From assembly GCA_029891345.1 (NCBI GenBank), contig CM057002.1, positions 60,874,777 to 60,938,776 of the forward strand: a stretch of DNA of 64,000 bases, in the 5' to 3' direction. Below, in pieces: positions 1-11,020 of the stretch. Positions within the stretch are counted from its first letter, which is position 1. Each line of letters opens with the position of its first letter. The stretch comes from Dryococelus australis (Eukaryota > Arthropoda > Insecta > Phasmatodea > Phasmatidae). Made by a program: the position numbers and the translations under genes. A model generated the notes under the pieces. The model was not told where the DNA came from, ran no database searches, and worked only from the letters and a program-made list of their open reading frames with translations.

Positions 1-634
1 CTGGTTCCACAATACAGCGAAGCACTCCGTTGCAATGCGTTGGGATGCAACGAGCTATACTTACTATTTCATAACCAAACGATGGTCTGTTGGCGACGGA
101 TGCCACCTTAAATCGTGCTACTATCTATTTTAAGGGTGGAAATTACATTTTCAGACCTCACGAAACTAACAAACGACATGCGTAAAAAGTTTAAATTGTA
201 TGTTTTAAGTGGTAGAAGATAAACAGGGTAGTATGAAGGCGATATGTGATGAAAACTAGCGGGAACGAGACATATTAAGATGAAGGAAAATTATTTTGAT
301 ATTAATAAACAATTTTTATGGCATTTTCCATATCTATAAAAAGCCGCGTCTTCTATTTTGCACATCCACGCAGCAATAATAATAATACTAATACAAAATC
401 GTCGGCGTAAACGCGATCGTAGTTTTCAAATTGTAAAAAAAAAAAAAGATGTTTTTACTCTCCTTGTAAATAAATACTCGTTTCTGTTTTTCTCTGTCAC
501 AGGCTGACGCCTACAATCAAATCACAAGAGTTTCGCGCAACGCACTTGACGTGGACGCACTGCTTCATCCTGATTGGCTACCGCTCTTCGCAACGCATCG
601 CATCGCAACACATCGCACTATCGTGAAACCAGCT
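1..634. mobile_element. Non-autonomous DNA transposon with imperfect TIRs
   Basis: The window starts with CTGGTTCCACAATACAGCG. The reverse complement of 590-633 starts CTGGTTTCACGATAGTGCG. Both arms continue into GTTGCRATGCGTTG-type repeats rich in CGCATCGC. I read this as a TIR element of roughly 635 bp whose left end is at or just before base 1. No coding capacity is visible; a poly-A run (435-448) and AT-rich filler lie between the arms. The superfamily cannot be assigned because the left flank is outside the window. Confidence 0.55.
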
Positions 635-1932
635 TTAGATGGAACTCTGATAGGAAAGAAATTCCTCTTCCCATAGTCACTTTGGCCTTGTAACATACGG
701 ACAGGCAACCGTGTGGTGAGCGTTCAGAAAGAAGCATTTTTTTGTGGAGGTGTGCATCTTCTGGGAATTGTGGGCACAAAACTTTACACTAATAGTGGTC
801 ACATTGGAGGTTGGGGCGCGACAACAAAGGGAGGTACGATAGAACCTTGACTCCCCCCCTTCACCCTTATAAAAACCTGCTATCTGGTCAGTGCAGCCAG
901 GAGGGAGACACTTGATAGAGCTTACAATCGCGTTATTTGAAGTAAGTGCCTGTGGAAACACCAACATAGACATTTTACCACTATAATTAATGATTTTATG
1001 GAACAGATCGGTTTTGAGTAAAAACTTTAAGTGTTTTGTGTCGCAAACATACCTATTTAACCTACATATATATTTCAGGTGCTTATTTAGTTACTTACTA
1101 AAACGATTACATATATTTAATCCGTTTCTTGCACTGCTTGTGCAAGATTTATTCTATTCTGTTGGTCACAATTGGAGGTAACGTAAATATTTCAAAGACA
1201 GAGCTAACACAAACAGCACAGGTATATATTTAATCATTGCCGAAAGCAGCATTCGGCAAATAAATGGCATTAGTCAAGTAGGTTCTAATTAAGCAATTTT
1301 AAAACATCGTTATAGAACCTCTCAAGAATAACGCAAGTTGTAAACATACTGTAAATGCTACCTGGTAAGCCTAAAAAAAATAACCAATAAAATTTTCTTT
1401 TTTGCAAATAAGCTATTTTATTAAACATTGAACACAGCGTGATTATTAACTACTTCAATGAAGCGTGTTTATCACAAAATAATCATTAAAAACTATTCTT
1501 TCGTTTTATTAAACAAGGTGATTATTTTTCGTAATGCGTGTCTGCTGTTGGTATTAGTACAGGAACCTACTACCCACCCAACACCCCTGAAAAAGACCTT
1601 AAAATAAGAAGATCTTTACAACATGAAAGTGTCCACTCTTGTCTCCATACTTGCTCTGTGAGTGCAGCTCAAGGGCTCACTATGTGCGGACGGAGTGTTT
1701 AGAGAGAAACTTGTCGCCTACTGGGACGGCGTCCTTCTCAAGCTACATAGTGCATGCTGCAGACTCTTTTTTTCTATACAGTATGTACCGTAATTATGTA
1801 TGTGTAATGTCTTTACTGTAGTAAAACAACGAAACCTATCAAGAAATCCAGTAATTGAATTAGCATCTACGACAACCCCCACAATTACCCATAGTGAGAA
1901 TAGTGTTCGTTGACAGGCGAAATCACTTCCGA
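635..1932. other. Intergenic/intronic stretch, nothing recognised
   Basis: AT-rich. A TATAAAAA at 868 precedes TCAGTGC at 888, which looks promoter-like, but the spacing of about 22 bp is too short for a standard arthropod TATA-initiator pair and no coding sequence follows. If the LRR gene continues leftward, this is part of its next intron. Confidence 0.4.
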
Positions 1933-1947
1933 TTAATCAGCGGGTAC

Positions 1948-2217
1948 CTGAAAGGCGGGCGTGAAGACGCAGTCGCACCTCCAGGGGTTGCCGCCTAGCA
2001 GAAGCATGAGCGCATTGTTGTTCTTCTGGAGCGCGTTGTCGAGCGCGTAGGAAGGAAGCTGCGCCAGCTGGTTGTGCCGCAGGCTGAGGGCTCGGAAGTT
2101 GGCGAGCCAGCGGGAGCCTTCCAGCTCCGCCAGCGACTTCACGCCGTTCCCGTCCAGGTAGATGTCCAGCACCGTGCGGTAGATCGGGTTACTCACCAGC
2201 GGCTCCACATTCGAGAT
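1948..2217 (-). CDS. Exon of the same LRR protein: LRRs plus second C-terminal cap
   Basis: Internal exon of 270 bp, 90 codons, phase 0 at both ends. The acceptor is GTTGCAG and the donor CAG|GTACCC. It continues the LRR begun in the 7253 exon: ISNVEPL, then LDIYLDGNGVKSL, then FRALSLRHNQLAQLP, and ends in GNPWRCDCVFTPAFQ. The NPWRCDC motif is the start of an LRR C-terminal cap that must finish in an exon left of the window. The acceptor has a poor pyrimidine tract in its last 20 bases. A SINE in the same orientation ends about 30 bp upstream and may supply the pyrimidines. The open frame extends upstream past the acceptor into the SINE, so a longer read of the exon is an artefact. Known for the family: insect halfway-type proteins have two LRR blocks, each with caps. 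Inferred: this is the second block. Confidence 0.75.
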
Positions 2218-2239
2218 CTGCAACACCCGACCGCCATAC

Positions 2240-2462
2240 GCTACAGATGGGCGAGTGGGGCGGCTCTCAGCAGCGAAGTCTTGAGAAGCTGATGAGGGTG
2301 AATGAGGTGAGTGTGGAGCAGCGCCGGAATGAAGGGACGGGCGATCTTCTAGAAAACTCGCCGACCAGCGGCGTCGTCCGGCACGATTTCCCCATGCGAA
2401 AATTCGGGAATGACCCATCCGGGGGTTGAACCCGGTGCTCGTAGGTGGGAGGCGAGCAAGCT
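2240..2462 (-). mobile_element. tRNA-derived SINE (family 1), minus
   Basis: Read on the minus strand: a Pol III B-box-like GGGTTCAACCC, then CCCGAATTTTCGCATG, CCGGACGACGCCGCTGG and the 3' block TTCATTCCGGCGCTGCTCC. The same order is seen in copies at 11021, 46248 and 61505. The 3' end lies close to the acceptor of the LRR exon at 1948-2217. The tRNA-like head is interrupted near 2462. A separate tRNA-like fragment occurs at 2881-2910. Confidence 0.7.
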
Positions 2463-2975
2463 AACTGCCTCAAATAAAAATAACAAAATAGAATAGTACA
2501 GATATTGAGGGGACTGGGAGCCTTCGGGTTCGTGGGCGGGGCCATTCGACCGTTGGGTGCTATGGCGGACCGCCCGAAAGGCTAGTTAGCTGTGTGCGGA
2601 CCCGACGGCGTCTGGTCCCGCGGGCGGATTCGTAGGAATCCCGGTCCCTGGTCTGTTCTGGCGGGGGCAGCGGAACGGAATAGTGCTTTTGAATAAAATT
2701 AGAATTTGTAGCTTAAATTACGGGCTTCCAGACGAACAGCTGCCCTCCCACAAAAAAAATATGAATCTGTTAAATTAATATAATGCATGTTAAATTGTAG
2801 CAGACATGGTAGAATTGAACACCCTGGATGGCTGTACTGTTAAGTAGGATTAATGAAATAATAATAAAAAAAAAAAACAAAGGCTGACCGCTCAGCCACC
2901 GCAACCCCGCTAAAGATGAGGTAGACCGATCTCGCTGGCTGCGCACGACCAGTCTGCGTGTCCCAGCACTCAACT
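2463..2975. other. GC-rich block of unknown origin flanked by repeat debris
   Basis: 2530-2690 is strikingly GC-rich compared with the surroundings and has no open frame of note. 2850-2878 is an A-rich run. 2881-2910 on the minus strand resembles a tRNA A-box region (GCGGTGGCTGAGCGGTCAG), which could be the head of another SINE. The origin is not recognised. Confidence 0.4.
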
Positions 2976-3287
2976 ATTTTCCTACTATTACGACTAGGAA
3001 ACAACAGCGTAGATTGGCTTTTAAGTTAGGACACTGACTAGAAAACATGTGCCTTTGGGATGTATGCATACCTGTGCTATCTAATTTGTAATGCAGTTTG
3101 ATTAAATTCAAATTGGTAAAAAAGTATTTTATTCATATAAAAGTGCTTGTATTATGAAAATTAAGATATAAACAAAAATGCTTATCACTGTTAACCATGT
3201 GATTTTGACAGTTATGTTTCTTTGGGGTAGGTCAATTTTGGGTATTTACATAGAAGGCGAATAAGCGGTCTACCTCATCTTTAGTGT
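2907..3287. repeat. Short inverted repeat pair (possible MITE)
   Basis: TAAAGATGAGGTAGACC at about 2913-2929 recurs inverted as GGTCTACCTCATCTTTA at about 3268-3284. The interval is AT-rich without coding potential. It may be a 370-bp TIR element, but no target duplication was confirmed. Confidence 0.4.
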
Positions 3288-3314
3288 ACGTAAACCACTC
3301 GTCAGCTCTCTTCC

Positions 3315-3748
3315 ATAGACTGGTTTATTCACACTTTTTGAATCGAACCTTTGTAAAATCACTCCATGTATGCCATGTTTGATGTAATCCTAAATATGAA
3401 TTTTATCACAAGCGTTTGATACTTCTGCTAACGTAAAGGTTCCTAATTTTTTTGTTAAATTGAAGTGTTACTTATATCTTGTCTATAAACTATAATATTT
3501 CGAACATAAGTAATATGTATATAAGCAGTGAGAAAACAGGTGTGTTGGTAATACTTAGTAAGAAATAGTTCTTATGCGTAGTATTATTACATTTAGTGCG
3601 CACGAATGCGGTGCGTTGTCCCTTTTGGTGTAACTTTATAGATTCGGTGAAGTTTAGTTTACACGAGGCGGATGAATATCCTGGAAGTAGAACCTTACCA
3701 GGGCTTCAGAAAAGTTGGAAGTGGCCGTGAATGTACTTTCGCATGCCG

Positions 3749-3801
<53 letters not shown>

Positions 3802-3835
3802 AAAAAATTGTTAAATCACTACAGGGTGTGTGTGT

Positions 3836-3868
<33 letters not shown>

Positions 3869-4295
3869 TTCAGACACGCTATAGTCCATTCACAATTACC
3901 TCCGACTTTTCTGAAGCCTTGCTAAAGTTCTACTTGCAGGATATCCATCCGTCTCATACAAACTAAGCTTAGAAAATTACACCAGAGAGTCAACGCACTG
4001 AATTCATGCTGGCTCATGTTTAATAATATTCTGCATAAGAAGTATTTCTTACTAGGCACTACCAACACACCTATTTTCTCTCTGTCTTTATTCATGTGAG
4101 TTATGGATTAAATATTACAGCTTATATATAAAATATAAGTAGCAGCAGTTCAATATAACCAAAAAAACAATGTAGTTTAATCATAACACATGTATAAAGC
4201 ACTTGTGATAAATGACAAATCTAGAAAGCAACCAAACATGGGGTGATTTTTCCGAAGGTCTGATTCAAAAACTGTAAAGAAACCGCGAATATACT
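3315..4295. mobile_element. Foldback element with microsatellite core
   Basis: The left arm (about 3315-3745) is matched by the reverse complement of about 3875-4295. Shared blocks include GTGTGTTGGTAATAC/GTGTGTTGGTAGTGCC, GAATATCCTGGAAGTAGAAC/GGATATCCTGCAAGTAGAAC, and an outer block ending in CTTTTTGAATC. The loop holds (CA)n(GA)n at 3750-3800 and (TG)n with a CG run at 3826-3868. Partial copies of the same arm occur at 29628-31020, 44490-46130 and 56640-56900. No protein is encoded. Confidence 0.7.
3750..3868. repeat. Compound microsatellite (CA)n(GA)n ... (TG)n(CG)n
   Basis: Runs of CA then GA, an interruption of about 30 bp, then TG/CG/TG. It lies exactly at the centre of the foldback element. 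The open frames here are low-complexity HTHT/ERER artefacts. Confidence 0.95.
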
Positions 4296-4929
4296 ATACT
4301 CAGGTTGGGAAGTTCAATGCATACTGTCACTCATTTGTTTCATTTGGTATAATATTTTGAGAGAGTTTCGTAGAGGCAATAAACATTTTAAGAATGCGAA
4401 AACACCATTATTTTCATCATAAGATAATACGAGATTCCTACAAACAAATTTTTATTAATAATAATATTCTAGCTCTACCATGCTTATACGTTTATTTAGA
4501 TCTGGTATTTGTTAAAGGAAATTGGGCAAAGCTAGAAGAAATTCAGAGTTTCACAGTCACAATACCTTATCGAAAGATAATATATGCTGTCCAACAAATG
4601 TATTGATTGTATTTCAAAAGAGTGTATGAAACTCTGCAATAAAATGACTTAATAAACTATCCGCTGAAATGAAAACATTGTCCGAGGGAGATGTTAAAAC
4701 ATAGGAAGGGTATTTGAAAATATTTACTCTGTAAATTAATATAAAATATTTTATGACTAAGGTTTTCTTTATATACTCTCTGCTACATATTCAGTGATAT
4801 TATCTTGCAATTCTTGTGTATTTGCTGTAATATTTTATTACTCTATTGACATGTATTTCATACGCTGGTGTTTTTGGGTTCAACGTCAGGATTGACAGAA
4901 ACTGCATTATATAATTATAAAAAATATAT
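4296..4929. other. AT-rich stretch, nothing recognised
   Basis: No coding signal beyond one random open frame (4394-4606). No inverted or tandem repeats noted. Confidence 0.5.
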
Positions 4930-5545
4930 AAAATGCAATTAGTTTAGCAACTAAAAATTATCGCCCCCAGGTGCAATGGTGTTGTCATGCAGGATTTTCG
5001 GGTTTCGTACGTAAGTAAATGGAATAATTACAAATTTCATAACAAATATATATAATTTTATAAAATCTCCCGATACGTATTCTGTTAGGACCTTAGTAAA
5101 TAATTAACTTCTCATTAGAGTGGAAGTATGGCGAAATATATTAACGTGTTTTTCTAATATTGTCATAAATTGGATATAGTAAAACGTTGGCTTATACAAA
5201 TGCTTCATTTAAATACGACAACAAAATTTAAATAATTGTGAAATGGGGAAAATATTGCTTTTAGGGCTTTCACACTCAGTTTCGATAAGGTAACGGAGAA
5301 AAGGATAATGTTCCTTCTGATAACGGTATAATTTATTTCGCTCTTAAATTTGTAACGTTTTTCCATTGAATTAAGCTTGTTTATAAACGCTCACTGCAAA
5401 ACTTAGTTATAATTTTTCTGTTCGCTCTTTTAAACGTCATTGGAGTACGTGGATAATAGTTACAAAATAAGGTTAGTACTTGAAATTTAGGCTGGGGGAA
5501 GTATTTATACATCACAATTCGACACAAACACGAACTTTTACACAC
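4930..5545. repeat. Dispersed repeat, copy 1
   Basis: Shares its order of blocks with 9957-10430: a GGCAACTAAAAATT-like start, then a CCAGGTRSNRTGGT block, AAATGGAATAATTACAA, AAAATCNYCCGAT and GTTGGCTTAT. Its right half (from about 5240, AATATTGCTTTTAGGGCTTTC to CACGAACTTTTACACA) matches 63690-63985. It is non-coding and of unassigned class. Confidence 0.6.
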
Positions 5546-5721
5546 AAGTATACAGCATTTCTCCATTTACCGACAGCTTAAAAGTGACCTCTTTGGAACA
5601 CCTGGGTATAACTAACCTTACCACTGCGAAGCTCAGGTACATCGGTCTTGTTAGTGAAACAGCAATGTGGTCGCTCCGTAGAATGGAATAGTGACCAGTC
5701 ACGCATGACTGGGACGTCATC

Positions 5722-5879
5722 AGAACATATACTCCTGAGTAACAGTCGAGCACAGAACATATACTCCTGAGTAACTGTCGAGCACAGAACATATATTCCT
5801 GAGTAACAGTCGAGCACAGAACATATATTCCTAAGTAAATGTCGAGCACAGAACATATACTCCTGAGTAACAGTCGAGT
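5722..5879 (+). repeat. 32-bp tandem array, about 5 copies
   Basis: The unit AGAACATATACTCCTGAGTA plus about 12 more bases repeats at 5722, 5754, 5786, 5818 and 5850 with a few substitutions. It ends just before a G run (about 5889-5901) that abuts the Tc1-like pseudogene. The long minus-strand open frames here only read the repeat. Confidence 0.9.
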
Positions 5880-5884
5880 AAATA

Positions 5885-6940
5885 TTGTGGGGGGGGGGGG
5901 GCGAGAAACAAGATCTCAGCATATTTGACTGTGAGCAGATCGCTCGGCCCAGATGTATGAGGCACTGTATCTCCAACGTCGTGCAGTCACTGGGATTTCC
6001 ACGAGCCACCGTGTCAAGCGTATTCCTTAATCTCGTGGATCCGGTTAAAACCACCGCCGCCAGGGACAAATGCCATAGAGTACAACATATCGATGACAGG
6101 GGTCGCTGTCGGCCGGCTCGGTTGGTAAAAACCGATACACAGGACAGAGTGCAGTGGATCGCTCGCCAGTTCAGTGCTGTGCTACAACGATCTGTGAACA
6201 GCCATATCATTCAAAACAATCTCCTCGCTATAGAGCACTGAAGCCGCCGCCCCACTAGAATAATCTGCTAACTGCACGTCAATAGGCTCAATGATTAAAG
6301 TAGGCGTGGTAACGCGCCATAGGAGAGGCATGGAGGAAAGTTCGCATGGACGGATGAGTCAAAGTACACATTGGTACACTCCGATGACAGGGTACGAGTG
6401 CATCGCCAATCACACGAAGCCGATAGAACCCTCACGTCAACAGGTTGCAGTTCAGGCTGGTGGTGTGGGGTATCTTCGTTTGGGGACTGTTTGCTTGGGA
6501 TGAAGTGCCCCCCCCTTTTTTTATACACGTAACAATGTCCCTCACCGGCGAAAGATACAGGGATCTGCTGCCAGATCAACTGTACACAATTCTGCGCCTG
6601 CAGCACCCTTCACGAGACCTGTGCCTACAGCGAGACGATCAAACACCCATTGCTCCCGACATTTGATCGGGTGGCTGGATGAACACTCCAAGTACCTGAG
6701 GTTGCTTGCCAGGCCTCCAAGGTCACCCGTCCTCAAAAATCTAGTAGATCTGGGATGCTGTCGAGAAGGCTGGGCGCGCTGTATATCCTGCTACGACCAA
6801 TCTCCATGCACTACGGGAAACTATGCAGGAGTCGTGGATCGGTATGGCTTCTGATGTCTCATGAAGTCCATTACCATGCCAAATCACCGCCAGCAGGGCG
6901 AAAGTAGCTGGTACACACTACTAGTCGGGTATCTCTAATT
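5885..6940 (+). pseudogene. Tc1-like transposase pseudogene
   Basis: Broken relic of a Tc1/mariner-superfamily transposase, which cuts and pastes its element using an N-terminal paired-type helix-turn-helix and a DDE catalytic domain. The first open piece (5903-6241) contains LSIFDCEQIARP, SLGFPRATVSSVF and a GRCRPARL hinge, which is the usual Tc1 order of two helix-turn-helix units and a GR-rich hinge. The middle pieces show QAGGVG (near 6450), a VWGIFVWGLFAWDE-like run (near 6465-6500) and TGERYRDLLPDQL (near 6545). A later piece gives GWLDEHSKYL and PPRSPVL (6667-6735). At least three frame changes and several stops separate them, so no active protein is possible. The catalytic aspartates are not all readable. 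TIRs were not identified. It lies inside the 5-kb intron of the LRR gene. Confidence 0.75.
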
Positions 6941-6959
6941 CAACTGCTCGTGAGTGTAT

Positions 6960-7205
6960 TTGATTAGGTGCATTGATTGACATGCGCCCAGTAACGTTAG
7001 TAACGCTGGAAGCGAAGGTAGTTCCCATGTTTTAAGATTGAATTTTAACTGCTAGGTAAATATTTGTGAATACTGATTTCTTTTTTTTCTAATGCAAGAA
7101 GAAATGAGCAACTTTGCAAAATATGGGTTTTTTTTTAAAATAATTTCACAGTTTCGTATGAACGACGTATGAATAAGTTCAGGCACGTGGAAATGTTGAT
7201 CTCAT
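6960..7205 (-). repeat. Partial 420-bp-class MITE, diverged
   Basis: Has GACATGCGCCCAGTAACGTT, TTTCACAGTTTCGTATGAAC and GACGTATGAATAAGT. These are the internal blocks of the MITE copies at 12224 and 59605, in the same relative orientation. The outer TIRs are not recognisable. Confidence 0.5.
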
Positions 7206-7252
7206 AACACAGAATGTTCACACACGTAGATGTTAGCCGAGGAAGGGCGTAC

Positions 7253-7441
7253 CTTGTTGCCTTTGACGTGTAAGGTGGTGGTGTTGGCGGGAAGCGTGTG
7301 AGGCAGCTCGGTGAGCCCTAGGTTGCTGCAGTTGACGACGATATTTGGCACCAGGTTCTTCTGGCCCGGCTTCCACACGATGTGCAGCACAGTGCAGCTG
7401 CAGTTGAGCGGTGAGCTCCGAGGGCAGTCGTCCTCCATCGC
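7253..7441 (-). CDS. Exon of the same LRR protein: LRR N-terminal cap and first LRR
   Basis: Internal exon of 189 bp, 63 codons, phase 0 at both ends, so it joins the exon at 18455 without a frame change. The acceptor is TTTCGCAG and the donor AAG|GTACGC. The peptide carries a CP...C-S-C cysteine cluster near residues 6-17 and a VNCSNLGLTELP block near 36-47. Together these form a classical LRR N-terminal cap. An LPANTTTLHVKGNK strand follows, which starts the LRR solenoid; NTT and NCS are potential N-glycosylation sequons, consistent with an extracellular domain. The intron upstream of it is about 11.0 kb and is loaded with foldback elements, MITEs and SINEs. The intron downstream is about 5.0 kb. 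Confidence in a real exon is high because caps, sequons and splice sites agree. The gene name stays tentative (halfway-like). Confidence 0.75.
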
Positions 7442-9956
7442 CTGCGAAACACACCGCACACAAATAACGACACCACATATCGGCTCTTCAACTAACCAAA
7501 TTCAAGAAACCCTAATCTAAGAATTTTTTATCAGTTACAGGTGTTTGACGTAAACGTAGAATCTACGGCTGGGTAACACAAGTTCTATATATACCTATAA
7601 CTTTACGGCAGATTCACAATGGGAGGCGGTAATTACTTTACTACGCGCATATGCTGTTTGAATTTTAATCGTCTCGCGGTTTATTTGCTCACTTCTGAAA
7701 GCCCTGATTGGTTTATTCCTCATCCCACTGCGTATACTTCTTAGGAGTATACAAATAAATTGCCCCGTGTCTAGTAACTGGTGTCGATGTTTCGAACTAG
7801 TAACACTGTGAAATTGTTATAAGTTACATGCAGAATATAACAATTGCGCTTATTATTACTGCAAATAAAATCACGCGTATTAACTAGGCCTACTTAATCT
7901 AGATCGCTGCAACAGTTCTATAGGCAAGCGGCTCAGGGTTTTAGTTGAAATTAAAAATGACACATTTCTTTGATTTAACTGAACCTGACTGGGAACCCGA
8001 TCGCATTAAAGTAATCCCAGATGTTCAATTATTTTTATGTAATCAGAATAGTTTCATACAATTAAAAATGTATCATTTATAATGTAATTATAAAATACGT
8101 ATTTGTTTACACTTATACGTAAGTATTATAATAATGATATTAGAACGTTATTAAATGGACTAACAAAGTAGTCTAGGCAGTAATAACATGAAAAATTTAC
8201 CATGGAATATAATAAATAAAATGAAAAGCCCTATTTAAATACTATGCACGAAATAAACAAAAATATGAGTAATAAGTTATATAATGAGGAATCACAGGCG
8301 TGGTCAGAGTTTGACAATTTTCTGGTAACAGGTGGTAACATTTCAAGGCGTGTTAATTTAATATGCAGTGTGGCGAAGGATAGCACAGATGTATCTGCGC
8401 TGTTTCTTTCAAGGACTTTGGAACCCATCGTCCTTTTGTACAATTAAATCGACGAATAAAACCCACGGAGTCACACTCTAAAACGTGTTTTGGGGTTGTA
8501 AACTACATGGCGATACATTAATGTTATTTTATAACAACTTCCGAATTTGTGGTCCTTTGCATGCATGGAATATCCCACATCACGTGCTCACACCTATGGA
8601 CTATGAATTGATAGTACTAGCAATAAAAATAAGGTAAATATACAATGTTACAAACTAGCTAGCAGTTGCAAGTGTTTAAGACTACTGTTAAAAATTGTAT
8701 TACGGCGGAAACGTTTTACATTAAATACCTCAGTTAAAATAGCCTCACAATAAAATCAACTTGTAAGCACAACATATTCAAAACTTTAATATTTGAATTA
8801 TTACAGCTTAAGTATGAAGAATTTGTCACAGCTGACAAGAGGATTATTTTGATAATTTCTTTATCAGTCTCTTGACTCCAACTGTGGAGCACAAATGAGT
8901 GGGAAGTAGGGTAGTATGACATTCATATTAAGTTAGAGCATTATCTGGCAACTCTGATAATGAAAGAACAAATATTTTAATTCCCGTTTATCTTCTCGTT
9001 CCGACAAATTATGTTTTCAGAAAAAACTACTCGTCAGTACGTTGGTGTGAGTGCCCACAAAATATCCCTTCTGTTGGTATCACTTCAGTGTAACAATGCA
9101 CTGCATTTCGAAAATTTCCCTGCAGTATAATGAATTTATTATACTACGTACTGGAATTACTAAAATTGTGCTGCAAATAGTATAACTATATTACCTACGT
9201 TTGGCAATACTGTATTCTATAAATTAAATTTTGATTCTTGAATTAATATTGTTATTAGAAGAATCGACGATATCAACACTTCACAATCTAATACATACAA
9301 TGATTAGTATTGAGCAGGGAGCTGCATAATTCGCGTTATTATTTAATATCAGGCTAACTTCACAGTACTGTATGTAAAGAAGACAGCGTTGTTTCTCCAT
9401 TGGCTGCTGCACAGATGTGAAGTCACTCCCTTTTTAACTGAACTCCACGTGATTGGGGCACACAAAATGTGAAGAGTTAATTTATTGGCGCAGAGTTACC
9501 TGGGGTGTGTCACATGAAGTATGGTCCAATGACAAAAAGTATTGCAAATATACACGTGTTTCAAGTTTAACGTGTCTCCGAATAATAACGCGAATTTTGC
9601 AGGTCCCTAGTAATGAGCTAGCGAAACTCGTAACAAATTCAAAGTAAACTATAAAAAAAACGTCGAGAAATGAAAGCTTTCAACGTAGGAGCATGTCCAA
9701 AATGCGTTCCACAGCGCCTTCCAGTACACAACAATCAGACCGTGAGAGCCAAGCTAGTTGCAGCTCCCGGCAGGCAATACAGCAGTAATACCAATCCTGT
9801 GAACACTGGTGGGTGTGCAATAAGGTGGGAGGGCAACTAGGGAAACACGGTTCTGTGATACCTCGTTAACTGTTTCAGACCACAGACTAAGGTGTTTGTT
9901 AGTATTTCGTGTATTGTTAAGGTTTAATTCTTTTCAAGCTGGAAAGTTCAATATCG
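7442..9956. other. Intron sequence, nothing recognised
   Basis: Part of the 11-kb LRR-gene intron. AT-rich and without coding signal. Open frames such as 8231-8447 overlap on both strands and look random. Confidence 0.5.
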
Positions 9957-10430
9957 ATTATTTGGCAACTAAAAATTTTTGCCGCCAGGTAGCGTTGGTA
10001 ACGCATTTGTACCGGATTTTTTTTCTATTTATATGTAAACAAATGGAATAATTACAATTTTTCATAAAACATACATAATTGTGTAAAATCATCCGATTAG
10101 TAATTTGTTAGAACGTACATAGATAATAAACTTTGTTCTTCATTCTATAAGAGAGGAGATCTAAGTGTATTCACAAGGTATTTATTATTCTGTTGTAAAA
10201 CTGAATTTAAAAAAAGTTGGCTTATGAAATTACTTTAGTTAAATGTAACTACATGATAAAAAAAATCCTTTTGGTGGCACTATTTCTGTTTTGCCGTTAA
10301 ATTAACATTTTTTTACAAACATCATGTTTACAAAAGTAATGTTGATATTTGATATTTTTGCAAGGACAAGTAAGTATATAATCACAATTCGGACCTTAGA
10401 TTAATTACTACACACAAACAAGCAGAATTT
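9957..10430. repeat. Dispersed repeat, copy 2
   Basis: Parallel to 4930-5545: GGCAACTAAAAATTTTTGCC, CAAATGGAATAATTACAA, AAAATCATCCGATTAG, GTTGGCTTATG and ATAATCACAATTCGGAC occur in the same order. Non-coding. Confidence 0.6.
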
Positions 10431-11020
10431 CTCCCTTTGATGTTACCTTGAAAACGATATTTTGTAACATGAGCACACCTTCCAGCGGGCATTTCCCTAT
10501 GCCAGACTCTTTCATAAGGATCTCGTTTTCTTCCCAACTTGAGTAGAAAGAACCGCTTCTTATTGGATGACAAATGCACACACGTGCCACTGAAACCTAG
10601 ATCCTCCTAGTTCACCACTCCGCTTATGCAGGAGCAAGAAGGAGGATCTGTATTGCGCAGTTCGGTATCATTCGGCCTACTTCGGTGACACTCGGCACGT
10701 ATTATTTTTTATTTCTGTGTTTAACGTAATTGTGATTTTTACACTCGAAGCCCGCGGACACGTCCACGAAAAGGATTGCTGCTCTTTGGAAAATAAACGG
10801 TTGAACCCACTGCATAGACTATTGTCTCTATTTCAGCTTGCAGGTATCTATCTGACAGAGGAACAGTTGTTATAATCAACAGGTGTCACCGGGAAACATG
10901 AATATTGGTGTAATGCCAAGTGATGGAGCCTGCAGTATCTGCAATCAACACAGCATTTGCGTGCTGACGGTTGTCTAGTCGGCCGGCGCTGAGCAACGAA
11001 TTCTAGACAGTCTATCGATG

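Noticed and set aside
2074-2429. Plus-strand open frames across the LRR exon and SINE
   Set aside because: Shadows of the minus-strand exon and of the SINE. They have no domain of their own.
3672-3966. Open frames with HTHTHT and RERERE
   Set aside because: Translation of the CA/GA/TG microsatellite in the foldback core.
5538-6210. 210-codon and 103-codon minus-strand frames
   Set aside because: They read the 32-bp tandem array and the reverse of the Tc1-like relic.
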